Shown in pieces: positions 22,867 through 34,445 of a stretch of 64,000 nucleotides of DNA. Location: assembly GCF_019097595.1 (NCBI RefSeq), contig NC_080711.1, positions 18,160,928 through 18,224,927 on the forward strand, written 5' to 3'. The position numbers were made by a program, and so were the translations under genes. The notes under the pieces were generated by a model that worked only from the letters and a program-made list of their open reading frames with translations, had not been told where the DNA came from and searched no databases. Source of the DNA: Hemibagrus wyckioides (lineage: Eukaryota; Chordata; Actinopteri; Siluriformes; Bagridae). Position 1 is the first letter of the stretch. Every line of letters begins with the position of its first letter.

Positions 22867-23454
22867 CAGTTCCAAAAGTGTCAGAAAAACATAATTTCAG
22901 GAATCAAGGGATGGGCAAACAGTGGCAACAAAGGCTCGGTGAAACACGAAGTCAAATCCAGAGTCAAGCAGAGACAAAACCAGATAATCATAAAAAAATC
23001 TAAGGCTTGGTAATGTCAAGAAGAATGGCTGAACTGAGTCCTTTTGTGCAGTAGCTGTGAGAGTAGCTGATTTGGAACAGGTGTGTGTGTGTGTTTGTGA
23101 GAGAGATCAGAATGAAGGTGGAAATGATGTGTTTGTAGGTCACATTGCATTTTGGGAAATGGAGTTTACAGAGTTGGCAGACCTGACAGCAATACTGTAT
23201 GTGAATTCCTATAAACAAATAAATCGGAATCTTCTCTGGATTAAAAACAGCGTTGCATTTTCAAGCCAGAGAGACTGATATTTATGTAAAGAATAAACCC
23301 CCCCCAAAAAACAGCAAATGCAAGGTGGTGTAATGGATTTCCACAGCAAAGTAAATTATTTTCTAACAGCACATCCTGATGTGTTTTATTCCTTTTATAC
23401 TACACCAACAGCTAAACGGTCATTCTTATTTAAAAAACAAAACCACTATTCATC

Positions 23455-24040
23455 ATCCCCTTCTCAAGAGTCCACAGGTGATCTGCCTCCATCCTTAAGG
23501 ACCCCACCCATCCCTAACATGGACTGTTCACACTCCTACCCTCAGGATGGAGGTACAGGAGTGTGAAATGAAGGACTTCCAGATTAAAGGACTCCTTCTT
23601 TCCCTTAGCCATTAGCCTTTTAAACAGGTAGCCAGAGGACATAGACTAGTTTCATAGATCAGTTGAACTAAATTGCTCTTTCTCATATTGCACATTTGTT
23701 AATGTTACTGCTATTACTATCTATGGTTGTATTCCATTTTTGCACACATTACAGTAATACTGTTTTGCACACACAATTAAATGTTTTTGCAACATAAGCC
23801 AACATTGTACACTTGCACATACAGATAACATAGTCTATATTTCTATATTTCCATAGTCTATATCTCTAATTCTGCTGCATAGTTTTATTTTTTTTTTGTT
23901 ATGTTTGTGTGTGTATTTATGTGTGTGGGTTTTTTTTGACTTTTTTTTTGTACTTGTCTGGCATTCACTGTGAACAGCAAAGAAAGAATATCACTGTACT
24001 GTGCACATGACAACAAGCGCTTTGCATCTTGAATCTTCTG
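23455..24040 (+). mobile_element. 3' end of a LINE (second type)
   Basis: A short coding remnant at about 23455-23640 is followed by an AT-rich tail. That tail contains GCATTCACTGTGAACAGCAAAGAAAGAATATCACTGTACTGTGCACATGACAACAAGCGC and ends CTTGAATCTT. This ending resembles the other LINE 3' tail at 19860-19895. No intact domain remains, so the family is uncertain. Confidence 0.45.
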
Positions 24041-25120
24041 TAATCCGTTCATTAATAGTCTTTGATTACGTAGAACGTCTTGCCTGACACTGAATGATAC
24101 TGTACCTTAATCACACATTAACACATTAATCTGTGTCGATGAATCTAAAGACACAGCGATTTTTGCAGCTGCAGTATCGTCAGAGTGACTGTTGCTACAT
24201 GAAATAAATCGACACCTTCCGATCGCTCCGATTTGTGAATAAGACAAAACGAACACTTCCTTATCAGACTAAATCAGATTTTCTGATGAGATGAGTTCAG
24301 CTCTGTCGCTTTCCTAAAATAACACAGCAAAACGGTGCAGCAATCATTTTCACACTTTGACAGTCTGGGTGCTCAAATTAATTCCACTGAAAGGATTTGC
24401 TCATTAATAAATCATGTTTTATAAAGTTTAGGGTGACTTGAAGAAGTCTGCTTAAAAGCTATATTTCAGCTGAATAACTGTAACACTATATGGCATTGAA
24501 TTCCACAGGGAGTTGATGATATCGCTGATTTATTATCATGAGTAAATGTATTGTACAGTTCCATGCTTAATTCCTGAAAAAGGATAGAAGTGGCATTGAG
24601 GTAAAGAGCTCTGAAGTACATTAAGAACCTAAACATGCTGGTGGACAAGTGTCCCTGTAATCAGTGCCAGATAGCATGTCCATGTTATCGTCTAATGGCC
24701 TCATGTTGTTGCTTCCTCTTTAATGACCCACTGTCAGATCATAACATACAGCCTGTATGTCATCAGTGCTTCATACGGTCTAATAATAACAACATGTGTA
24801 TTTTTAGTGGCTTTTAGATTTTAACCCCTAGGGTTATGTTCACTCTTTGAACCCTTCGTTAATGTTCGGGTCAAACTGACCTGGGACTTTACTGGAGTTT
24901 TAAAAGCACTACAGAAATAAACAAAAGTCATTTAGGCGTATTGACTTTAAAACATTGTGATTAATGTTTGCAACCACTAGATCTTATTTAACAATGAGAG
25001 TGTCATTCGTTTTTGTGATAATATTATAATTTGTGTAACACAACATACTATAATTAAGACTTTGGTGGAATAAATCTAGAAAAAAATTGAAATGGAATAA
25101 TTAATGTTTATTATTTTGAA
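24041..25120. other. Gene-free stretch
   Basis: AT-rich, with short frames on both strands and no supported exon or recognised repeat. Confidence 0.5.
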
Positions 25121-25124
25121 CTGA

Positions 25125-25612
25125 TTTATGTACAAGACAGTGGTGAGACCGGCCATGCTGTATGGTTTAGAGGCAGTGTCACTGAGGAAGAGACAGGAGT
25201 CAGAGCTGGAGGTAGCAGAGCTGAAGGTGTTGAGGTTCTCTTTGGGAGTAACAAGGTTGGACAGGATTAGGAATGAGTACATCAGAGGGACAGCTCATGT
25301 TGGATGTTTGGGGGACAAAGTTAGGGAGGACAGATTAAGATGGTTTGGACATGTTCAGAGGAGGGAGAGTGAAGATATTGGTAGGAGAATGTTGGACATG
25401 GAGCTGCCAGGCAGGAGGCAAAGAGGAAGGCCAAAGAGAAGGTGTATGGATGTAATAAATGAGGTTATGAAGCTAGTGGGTGCAAGTGTTGAGGATGCAG
25501 AAGATAGGGATAAGTGGAGAGAGATGATTCGCTGTGGCGACTTCTGAAGGGAAAAGCTGAAAGAAGAGGAAGAGGAAGAAGAAGAAGAAGACGAAGAAGA
25601 AGAAGAAGATTT
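25125..25612 (+). mobile_element. 5'-truncated LINE, end of the reverse-transcriptase ORF
   Basis: The 139-residue frame 25128-25547 is the C-terminal part of a LINE polyprotein. It opens with Y-K-T-V-V-R-P-A-M-L-Y-G and carries D-R-I-R-N-E and L-R-W-F-G-H-V-Q-R-R, motifs of the RT thumb region in RTE-type and related fish LINEs. The frame ends in a normal stop. It is followed by GAAGGGAAAAGCTGAAAGAAGAGG and a GAA-rich run to about 25610, typical of a 3' tail. The lack of stops suggests a fairly recent insertion. Confidence 0.82.
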
Positions 25613-25968
25613 TGAAATAATTTATCAAATACAGGTGAGAAACAACAGAGAAACAAAAGATTATTGCAGTCACTGACTGTGGAATACAGCTCTTAAAAAA
25701 TGCAATAAATGCAAAGAATTGAAAAACATTTGAAGCCGTTATCATCAAGCACCAAAGACTCATTCTGTAAACATTAAATAAGCTTTTTCTTACCAAAAAC
25801 CTCAAGATACTGTATCACACACTCAAACACTCATATTCATCCATGTCTATAGCACCACCCATATTATAATTATTTACATGCAGTTTTTTGTGCAGTTACT
25901 CAATTGCCCTTGTTGCTGTTTTGAACACATTTCAAACTGCCACCAACTGCTGCTATTACAGAAGTGTA

Positions 25969-26509
25969 CACTGATCAGGCATAACATTATGACCACCTTC
26001 CTAATATATCGTTGGTCCCCCTTTTGCTGCCAAAACAGCCCTGACCCATCATGCACTGTGTATTATGACCAGCTACCAAACAAATTTCATTGTATCACTA
26101 CAATTACAATAAAGACTCTTTATCATTATCTGTAACTTCTTCAGCAATTTGAGCAACAGTAGATTGTCTGTTGGATTGGATCACACAGGCCAGCTTTCAC
26201 TCCTCACGTGCATCAGTGAGCCTTAGCCACCCATGACTGTGTCGCCGGTTCACCACAATTCCTTTCTTGGACCACTTTTGATAGATACTGACCACTGCAG
26301 ACCGGGAACACCCCACAAGGACTGCAGTTTGGCAGACGCTCTGATCCAGTCGTCTAGCCATCACAATCTGGCCCTTGTCAAACTCGCTCAAATCCTTACG
26401 CTTGTCTATTTTTCCTGCTTCTAACACATCAACTTTGAGCCATGATGAGGAGATAATCAGTGTTATTCACTTCACCTGTCACTGCTCATAATGTTATGCC
26501 TGATCGGGG
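25969..26509 (-). mobile_element. Deletion derivative of Tc1 family A, third copy (minus strand)
   Basis: Bounded by TA at 25967-25968 and 26510-26511, with ends CACTGATCAGGCATAACATTATGACCAC and the diverged inverse ATAATGTTATGCCTGATCGGGG. The minus-strand frame 26427-26197 encodes the helix-turn-helix start of the transposase ([13 protein letters not shown]). The catalytic domain is missing. Around 26060-26130 the sequence departs from the other copies and ends AATAAAGACTCTTTATCATTATC, which looks like a retrotransposon tail inserted into or captured by the element. Confidence 0.85.
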
Positions 26510-26514
26510 TATAT

Positions 26515-26835
26515 GTTTAAAGAACCCTATTTGTTTACAGTTCTCCTATTTTTGCTAATTGCACTGTATAACATATACAGAATGTTGGCGCTATTTTGTG
26601 TATCTGTCCTGTACTGTAGTGTTTTGTATTGCCTGTTTGCACTAGGCTGCACACGATGCACTTTATGTGGCCAGGACAACTTACTTTTAGTCCTTAGCTC
26701 TGTCTTGTTTTGTAGCTCTGCGTTGTTTTATGTAGTACCAGGGACTTTGTGAAACGTTGCTTCATTTCAGTGTGCACTGCGTCAGCTATTTATGGTTTGA
26801 AATGACAATAAAAGCTTCTGGAATTGACTTAACTT
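26515..26835 (+). mobile_element. LINE 3' untranslated end
   Basis: Contains TTGCACTGTATAACATATACAGAATGTTGGCGC and then ACTTTATGTGGCCAGGACAACTTACTTTTAGTCC. It ends TTGAAATGACAATAAAAGCTTCTGGAATTGACTT, an arrangement I recognise from 3' ends of fish non-LTR elements. The short frame at 26513-26752 is not a gene. Confidence 0.5.
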
Positions 26836-27229
26836 GACTTGAGATAACATCGTGGCAGTGGAGGCAGGATGGAGCACTGGCTATAAAGTGAATTTCTAGA
26901 TTTGAATTTATTAGAATTTATTCAACGTCCATTTTCCTCATTTCTCTATAAATTAATAAGTAAATGCACTTTCTCATTATTAGTCTTACACTCACATTAT
27001 ATAAGCTTCAACCATACAAGTCACTGTGATTTAGCGGTTACTATAGAAACAGTAATATATGACATCAACCACTTAAACACAAACCTGTGATTTTCCTCGC
27101 AGCTCATCATGTTTGTGAGGAAATTAAATATTCATACGCCTGATTGCATGTTAGAAGAAGTGTTTGGTTTTCATGCACATTGAAGTGCGAGCTGTAAGGA
27201 CTGTGGCCTGGGTGTGAGAAGTGGGTTTT

Positions 27230-27790
27230 TTTTTCCAGCTTGGCCTGAGCTCTGGACAAGAACAGGTTTCCTCCTTTTAGCTTACTGGTTGCAGAGTCAA
27301 ACTACTCTGAGGTGGTGAGAAATGGCTCACTGCCTGGTAGCTGTGCTAGAACTAGTCCAACAGCTTCTGTGGTGGAAACTGGGACTTTTCAGCTGTCACA
27401 GGAAGTAGAGCCTCTGCTGGGCATTTTTGGCAATGGAGTCAGTGTTGGATTCCCACTTCAATTCCTGAGAGATCGTGGTTCCCAGGAACTCCACAGCCAT
27501 CACAGTCTTGTTCTTTATGGTAAGGGAGGGCGGTGGTGGGGGGTACCTCCAAAAGTCTATTGGTTTGTTGGTTTTCAGGTCCAGAGTGTTAGGACTTTGT
27601 CAGAGGAGCAGCTGTTCACCATCTCAGATGAGACAGATGACTGTTGTGTTGTCTGCACTGGTCAGGAGGTCCTTGAAGATATTTATTTATCTGGGGATTC
27701 GAGGTGCTCTTTCAGGCCTCTGTCATGTCCCTCTCAGCAGTCTCTCATACGCAAAGAGGTCAGGGAAATAGGCCTGTAGTCATGGAGTCA
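27230..27790 (-). mobile_element. L2/CR1-like LINE fragment
   Basis: The plus strand reads as the reverse of a LINE 3' part: CCTGAGAGATCGTGGTTCCCAGGAACTCCAC, CCAAAAGTCTATTGG and TCAGATGAGACAGATGACTG are blocks seen in antisense copies of L2-type LINEs in fish. The 155-residue plus-strand frame is therefore a chance frame on the wrong strand. Another piece of this kind of LINE lies at 28755-29690. Confidence 0.55.
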
Positions 27791-28189
27791 CGATTTTTTG
27801 GGAAAAGGACGATTGTAGAAAGTTTTACACAGAATTTTTTACACCGGATTTTTATGATTTACATTAAGAAATCAAAAATATGCAGTTTTCACTTGATGTT
27901 TATGGAGTTTATATTCATCTAACTAATTATTTTTGCTTGTTATATGTTTTGGATAATTTGTACAATTTCGGGGTGATTTCTTTTTTTTCTAACATTGGCC
28001 TAGTGGAGTGTGTGAATCTGCACAGTGTCATGCTGGAGAGGAATTTCACCATATTAGGGCAGAAATAGTGTGTGTGAAACCTAAGGCAAAAAAAAAAAAA
28101 AAAAACAGGGAACTGTGTGTATATGTAGAATCTAAACATAGCAAGGATGGTCAGATTGAGGTTTGAACCCTCCTTCTCTCTCGCTCCAC

Positions 28190-28212
28190 CCCCTCCACCC
28201 CCTCCACCCCCA
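28190..28212. repeat. CCACCCCCT short tandem run
   Basis: About three tandem nine-base units on the plus strand. Confidence 0.8.
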
Positions 28213-28425
28213 CTCCTTCCTTTGTGGACATCATTACAGATAGTGAAGATATAATGCAACATGGTATTCAGTGCTATTCAATTCAAACTATGTGGCCAAA
28301 GGGCACGGTTGTAGTGGAATAAGCAAAATTTGTGTGTTTTTATTGAACACTTTAGATCACAAATTGTAATGACTGAAGTATTAATACACGCAATCCACCA
28401 CTGTTCTTTTTGAGTAATGGGAAAG

Positions 28426-28475
28426 AAGAAGTAGTAGAAGAAGAAGAAGAAGAAGAAGAAAAAGAAGAAGCTTTG
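28426..28475. repeat. (GAA)n microsatellite
   Basis: Interrupted AGA/GAA run of about 15 units. It produces spurious serine- or leucine-rich frames on the other strand. Confidence 0.9.
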
Positions 28476-28754
28476 TTGTTATTGTAGGATGCACAATGAA
28501 ATATAATTTGGTAACACTTCTTTCTAGAGAAGCTTTCAACAATAATAGGCACAATGGTAACTGATAATACATCCCTATGCTTTAACTATAAAAACACAGT
28601 AAACAAGATGGTCTAAAGGGACTGTGTGAAAAAGAACGGGAGGAAATCAATTATAAGACACCATATAAAGGAACAAAAATAAGACAATTTAGAAGATAAA
28701 AATTGATGAAAATTGAAACAATTCAGTTTCGGTTCGGTGCAAATCTGGATTTGG

Positions 28755-29690
28755 ACCAATTTAGCAGATTATCCTGCATTGCACTGTTTGTAAGGTGATG
28801 TCTTACATTAACAGTAATTAGCATCCAGCCTTGAGTATGCAGGGTCTGTATGTGTGTGTGTGAGTGTGTGTGTTAAGCAACTGTCCGGAGACTTGTCTGC
28901 TGCAGAACGAGCTAGAAGCCCTTGGAAAGAAGCTCTTCTGTAGCCTGTCAGTCTTTGCATACCTGTTGCTAGGTGGTAGAAGGACAAGCAGGTGGTGAGT
29001 GCTCATGTATGAGATGATGCTGCAAGCTTTCCTTAGTAGTCGGCTAGAGTAGATGGAGTCTAGGCTTAGGAGATCAGTCCCAATGACTCACTAAGCTTCT
29101 TTGTAGGTCTTTCCGGTTTGCAGTGTTGAAGTTAGTACAGCACACCACTGAACAGTAGAAGACTATACTGTTTATGGTGCTGCAGTAAAAGAGGTAGGTG
29201 GACTTTCTTGAGGCTAGTTTCACTAGGTAGGAGACCATGTCGGATCTTCTGTGATGTGGACACCCTGGATCTTCCCACCTCATCTCTATAAAGGGAAAGT
29301 GTGTGGATCTCCTGGTTGTCTTGAGATCTATAACGATCTCTTTGGTTTTAGTCATGTTAAGGACTAGATTGTTCTCTGAGCACCAATTCACCAGGTTTAC
29401 CCCTCGATCCTGTAGGCGATTTCAACCCACAACAGTGGTGTCAGCTTCAAACTTGACTACGGTTTTAGAACAGTGCACACAACAGCTGTGTGAAGTACAG
29501 AAGAGACTGCGTCCTATGTAAATCTGTTTGCTCTGTCTAGGGTTAGCATTGCACTGCTGATTTCTTGGGCACGGGGATGTATGGTGATAGATTTGAGGCA
29601 GGTAGAGACAGCAGCTTGCTGCAGTGAGAGGTTCAATATATTGGTAACGACATCCACTAGTTGGTCCACGCACATTTCAGTATGTTGTAT
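28755..29690 (-). mobile_element. LINE fragment with part of the reverse transcriptase
   Basis: The minus-strand frame 29391-29074 encodes N-W-C-S-E-N-N-L-V-L-N-M-T-K-T-K-E-I-V-I-D, the end of a LINE reverse-transcriptase palm, followed by more weakly matching C-terminal sequence to about 28800. The region up to 29690 appears to continue the element on its 5' side. Stops and frame changes are present. Confidence 0.7.
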
Positions 29691-30365
29691 ATTACCCCTT
29701 ATGGGCTAGGTGGTATAAATTTTTGTGCAAAGTGGACCTCACCCAGCAATGGTGAAGAACAAGTGGTTGCATGTTTTCAGGTGGGCAGCATGGGTGGCAG
29801 CTTCACCGTGTTGCTTGTCAAAGTGGTGAAGAACTGTTTTAGCATATTGGGGAAGAAGCATCAATGTTGGAATGTAGCGTGGTGCTACTTCTTAAGTATA
29901 GTCTGTATTTGACTAATCAGCAATGGCATTACATTACATTACATGATTACATTGTTTACCCCTGCCTTTCACCCAATGTGTGCTGGGATAGGCTCCAGCA
30001 GATCCCCGTGACCCTAATTAGGAATTAAGTGGGTATAGAAAATGGATGCATGGATTACATTACATCACGCTGCAATTAGCTTTTAATGGTAGACATTGAG
30101 ACAGGAAAATATTACTTATATGTAGCATGCTAATACTTTTACAGGACAAGTGGAAAATATTTTAAATCCAATCCAATCCATTAAAACATTTGAAAATGAA
30201 AAGATTTATTGGGTGGTTTTCTTTGTTTAAAAAGAACATAAGACTAAGGACATAAGATTAATGATGCAAAGGGCTGCTGCTGAAGATGGCAGATTAGGGA
30301 TCCATGAAATTTCTCTGAATAGTACCACTTAGAGACCATGAAGATGGCTTCAGACTGCAATTGCT
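29691..30365. other. Gene-free stretch with a GGATGG-type SINE end
   Basis: No coding segment. The piece at 29957-30056 (GTGTGCTGGGATAGGCTCCAGCAGATCCCCGTGACCC ... AAAATGGATGCATGG) is a common short interspersed repeat of fish. Related pieces occur at 35640-35765, 43640-43770, 44525-44650, 50350-50450 and 61090-61200. Confidence 0.5.
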
Positions 30366-30369
30366 ACAA

Positions 30370-30730
30370 AAAGTGTCCTTCACTGAACAGATGAGACCTT
30401 AATAGACTGCGTGTTAAAAGTGGAATGAATTTCCTCAAGACTCTGTAAAGTTCCTCCACACCAAACTCACTCATCCGTGTCTTTATGGACCTTGCTTTGT
30501 GCACTGATGTACAGTCATGTTGGAACAGGAAGGGGTCATCCCCAAACTGTTCCCACAAAGTTGAGAGCAGGAAATTGTCCAAAATGTCTTGGTATGCTGA
30601 AGCATTAAGGGTTCCTTTCACTGGAACTAAGGGGCCGAGTCCAAGCCCTGAAATACAACACCTGAATTCAATGATTTGGAGAGGTGTCCCAACATTGTTT
30701 GGCAATATTTGGCAATATACGTTTGGCAAT
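30370..30730 (-). mobile_element. Tc1 transposase fragment
   Basis: The minus strand encodes L-W-E-Q-F-G-D-D-P-F-L-F-Q-H-D-C-T-S-V-H-K-A-R, the segment around the second catalytic Asp, followed by the M-S-E-F-G-V-E-E-L stretch. It belongs to the same family as 740-1195. Both ends are missing. Confidence 0.85.
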
Positions 30731-30732
30731 AT

Positions 30733-30734
30733 TG

Positions 30735-30793
<59 letters not shown>
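30733..30793. repeat. (TCTA)n microsatellite
   Basis: About 15 uninterrupted TCTA units, then a T run. Confidence 0.95.
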
Positions 30794-30795
<2 letters not shown>

Positions 30796-30899
30796 TTTTT
30801 TTCTTTAAAGCAGCTTTGAGACAATGTCCATTGCTGAATTGAAATGAATTTTGTCTTATTGGCATTTAGCTATACAGAGGGAAAAAAAGAGAAAAGATT

Positions 30900-31282
30900 C
30901 TTCCGTGTTGTGAACCGGATCTTTCAAAAGAGTCGTTCACAAACGAGCCGATTCAATACTCGTTTGCGATTCAGCAGCCTGTAAGCTCTTTTTTCCTCTC
31001 TGTGCTCATCTCCACTTCCAGCATCCTTTCTGTTCCCCTGCAGCTCCACATCACTGGGGATTAGCGAGTCCAGACTGCAGCCTGCTCCCCTTTATTCTGC
31101 GCTTTTAGTGTCTTAAAGGATCTACAGGATTTGGAGCATTCAAATTTTATGCACTTGGATTTACAGCTACCTCGCGTCCTTTACTGAAAATATATATATA
31201 TATATATACACACATATATATATATATATATAAAAAAAAAATAATAATAAAAAAAACCCACCAGCCACAGTTTCAGCCTAAG
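30900..31282 (+). other. Candidate non-coding first exon of GNG13
   Basis: The sequence before 31283 ends AAG followed by GTAAGA, a strong donor. A matching acceptor (pyrimidine tract then CTAG) is at 36502, and from 36503 it leads directly into 31 bases of leader before the GNG13 ATG. Human GNG13 also has an untranslated first exon. The 5' limit is unknown, and a short TA/CA tract lies inside the candidate at 31189-31231. Inference from splice signals only. Confidence 0.4.
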
Positions 31283-31564
31283 GTAAGATCTAGCTTATAT
31301 ACGGGAATAAAATCAGATGTGATCCTCGGGGCATTGTTGTTATTTTACAGCTCTGTGGTATATTTAGATATGACTCATGACTTTACCGCACAATGCGGAT
31401 GAGTTTATTGCCTTATAATCAATTTCCTCACCATCCTGGACACTGCACATGGAACAGACACTGTTATGTAAAAAAAAAATTGGGATTTTTCATGCGGATC
31501 TCGGATAGATCTGATAATTTTACTATTTGCTTTGCTGACATAATAACTGCAGAGTCTTCCGGTA

Positions 31565-31569
31565 GTCCT

Positions 31570-31618
<49 letters not shown>
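31565..31618. repeat. (CA)n(GA)n microsatellite
   Basis: About 16 CA units followed by nine GA units, in the inferred first intron of GNG13. Confidence 0.95.
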
Positions 31619-32470
31619 CTCCAAACGCATTTATGCAGAAATGTAATTTCTGTTCATGTGTACAGTGTGGTTGTATATTATGTCATAATATCCTAAAATG
31701 GCTCAAAGATGATTTCTGTCTTCTGATCATGTAATCAACTTTAAGTCAGCTTGATCCCAGAAAGCTTTGTGTCAATCACACAGTAAATGAAAGTAGTACA
31801 GCTTTACCTATCCTCAGTATGATGTGATGTGCACAGGATGGAGCTGCATGCCCTGAGTTAGATTAGAGGGTTTTTTTCTATCACCTAAATATAAACACGC
31901 TGACTGAGGATTTTTTGAATTACAGTGCTGAATTAACACCTACAGTGCTGCATTAACACTTAAAGTGCTGAATGAACAAGTAACTTGTACAGTTTAATCA
32001 ATGCACATCTTTGCCGAACTTTGAGAGATGTGTCTATTCAACCGCATAGAACCGTTTCCATTCATTCGGTTTAATTCTCTGTTCAGTTAAAGCTAAATGT
32101 AAAAGTACAAATTGATGTGCTTGCGTTCACACCTATAATTCGGACCAGACCCAGCGGTTCAAAAGGTCAGTTCAAAAATCTACATTTTAAGAAACTTTAA
32201 TGTTTTTTTTTTTGTTTTGAAAGAGTTATTTATATCTAGCTTTTCTTTCAGTCGTGGAGATTGTGATTAGTACATTATCACTAATCCCCAAAGCATTGTG
32301 TGTGGGGGTGGGGGGGTTGTACAGTATAAAGTAAGGAGTGGAGGGTACGGATGGAGGTTCCCTGGTGGCGACGTGTTGTTAGATAGCAAGCACTGCTGTC
32401 ACCATCACTAAGGAAGAGCTGTCATTTTCCCCAAAGAGTCATTTCAGTGAGGTTCAGTCTCCGTCTGTCT

Positions 32471-32471
32471 G

Positions 32472-32510
<39 letters not shown>

Positions 32511-32546
32511 TTCTCTCTCTCTCTCTGTCTCTCTCTCTCCTTCTCT
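32471..32546. repeat. (CT)n microsatellite
   Basis: Long CT-rich run with a few interruptions. The leucine/serine-rich frame here is an artefact. Confidence 0.9.
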
Positions 32547-33174
32547 TTTTCTCAGCAAACAAATGTGCTGGTGAAATTTCCCAGTTAAAAATTTTTCATT
32601 GCATCTGTGTGCCAACCACACCTATCCTGTGGCAAGAGAACACTCAGTGTCTCTACTGAGATGCACTTGATCAGATCATCTAGTATCTGTGCCTGTGAGG
32701 TGACAACCCATGTCCTCTGTTTAGGGCCAGAAAACATTCGGTTCTTCTGCCAGATTGCCAGAAAAGAAAGAAGTGCTGGTTCGAGCGGTGTCTGTGTTAG
32801 TGCCAGAGATTCAACCAGTCAGAATAAGCCTGAGAAGAGAACCAGTTTTTATTAAATAGTCACAGAAATAAAGAAGAGGACGGCTTTAACACACCTTCAC
32901 TTCTGGTTTAACACAATCTGTCTATTCAGACATCTTGTTTTGTACTAAATATATTTGCTTTAGCCTTTATTCTTCCCACCAGGACAGATTTGCTGCTTAT
33001 AACACACCTTTTTTTTTTTTTGCTGCTTTTTTAATAAAGCACAAAATTCAATCGGATGTACTTGCTATTTGAGAGGAGGTAAGCAAGCAGTTCTGTTAAA
33101 CAGCATAAGACCTTTAAGACATGACTGCCTTAGAAGCAGGATATCACAAATAAGAGTGGCAAAATGACATATAC

Positions 33175-33762
33175 AGACACTAGCCACTATAATAGGAACA
33201 CCTGAACCTCTGCTCATTCATGCACTTATTCAATCAGCCAGTTGTGTTGCAGCAGCCAAATGCACAAGATTCATGCAGACACACGTCAAGAGCTTCAGTG
33301 AATATCAAACATCCTATTGAGAAATCATGGAGTTTGATCATGGCATGGATGGAGGGTTACGGAAAACCGCTGACTTTCTGAGATATTCACACACAGCAGT
33401 TCACACACTGAACTTCGGTGAGTCTGTACCCATTATAGCCTCAGATTCCTGTTATCCGTTGCTCTTGTAGCCGAAGTTTTGACATGCAGGCTATTGTTCT
33501 CTGGTTTATCCCATTGACAAGGTGGATGCTTTTTTCTTTTTCTCACTATTCCGTCTGAGAGATTGTTGCGCATGAAAATACCAGGAGATCAACCCATCTG
33601 GCGCACGACAGCCATGTGACAGTCAGAGTCACTGAGATCACATTTTCCCCAATCTGCTATTTGGTATGAAGATTAATTGAAGCTCTTGACATGTAAATTT
33701 ATGCCTTGCATCTCTGCCACATGATTGGCTGAAGCATTAACTTGCATGAATGTAAAAGTGTC
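33175..33762. mobile_element. Short non-autonomous DNA transposon with large inverted ends
   Basis: The left end reads CACTATAATAGGAACACCTGAACCTCTGCTCATTCATGCA. The right end contains the inverse arrangement (CATGATTGGCTGAAGCATTAACTTGCATGAATG, and GAAGCTCTTGACATG answering CAAGAGCTTCAG at the left). The middle resembles the transposase start region of a Tc1-type element common in fish. No intact frame is left. Confidence 0.6.
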
Positions 33763-34379
33763 AAGTACGTGTGGAGATTTGTTTAGCAGAAATTGTGATT
33801 ACTTGGCAGTTATTGCAGTCTGGGAGTTCTGTATCAGCACACAGCTTTTTATTGCGGCTGTGTTGCTGGCTATATAACTGATCAGAGTTTTCAAAGTGAG
33901 ATTGAGTCACAGTACACTGTGTTTTCGAGGACTCATCGATCTCAGTGTGTTCACTCATCTGTGCTTTGGCTTTAGGCAAAAGCCAGACTGCGTCCTGTTC
34001 TGTTACACAAGACACGCTAATGGCACGTTGAGTCAGTGTAGGCCGTTATAGATTACAGACACTCTCTTTGATAAATGTACAGGTTTGTAAAAGTTTTGAA
34101 TGTTTTTGCTTTTTTAGCTTCTCTTTCATTTGAAACTGAAAACGAATGTATCCGGATAAAATGATATGCTGGTCATGTAAATATGAATGATTATTTTTTT
34201 TAAAGTATTTAAATGAACAGCTGAGACAAGGTTCTGCAACAGTAATTACACTGTATTAGTGATCCCACAAAATCCTACTACTGAGAAATACCACATTCTA
34301 CTTCCTCTTCTTTTTCTTCTTATTCTCATTATTATTATTATTATTATTTTTAATTGTGCATGGGCTTCTCTTATTTTCA

Positions 34380-34445
34380 TTAGGATTCTTCTTCTTCTTC
34401 TATTTCTACTACTTCTTCTTCTTCTTCTTCCTCCTCCTCCTCTGC
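34380..34445. repeat. (CTT)n / (CTC)n run
   Basis: Interrupted TTC and CTC units, plus an ATT run just before it at 34328-34350. Confidence 0.85.

Noticed and set aside
27312..27779. 155-residue plus-strand frame
   Set aside because: It is the antisense reading of an L2/CR1-like LINE 3' part; no domain or splice context.
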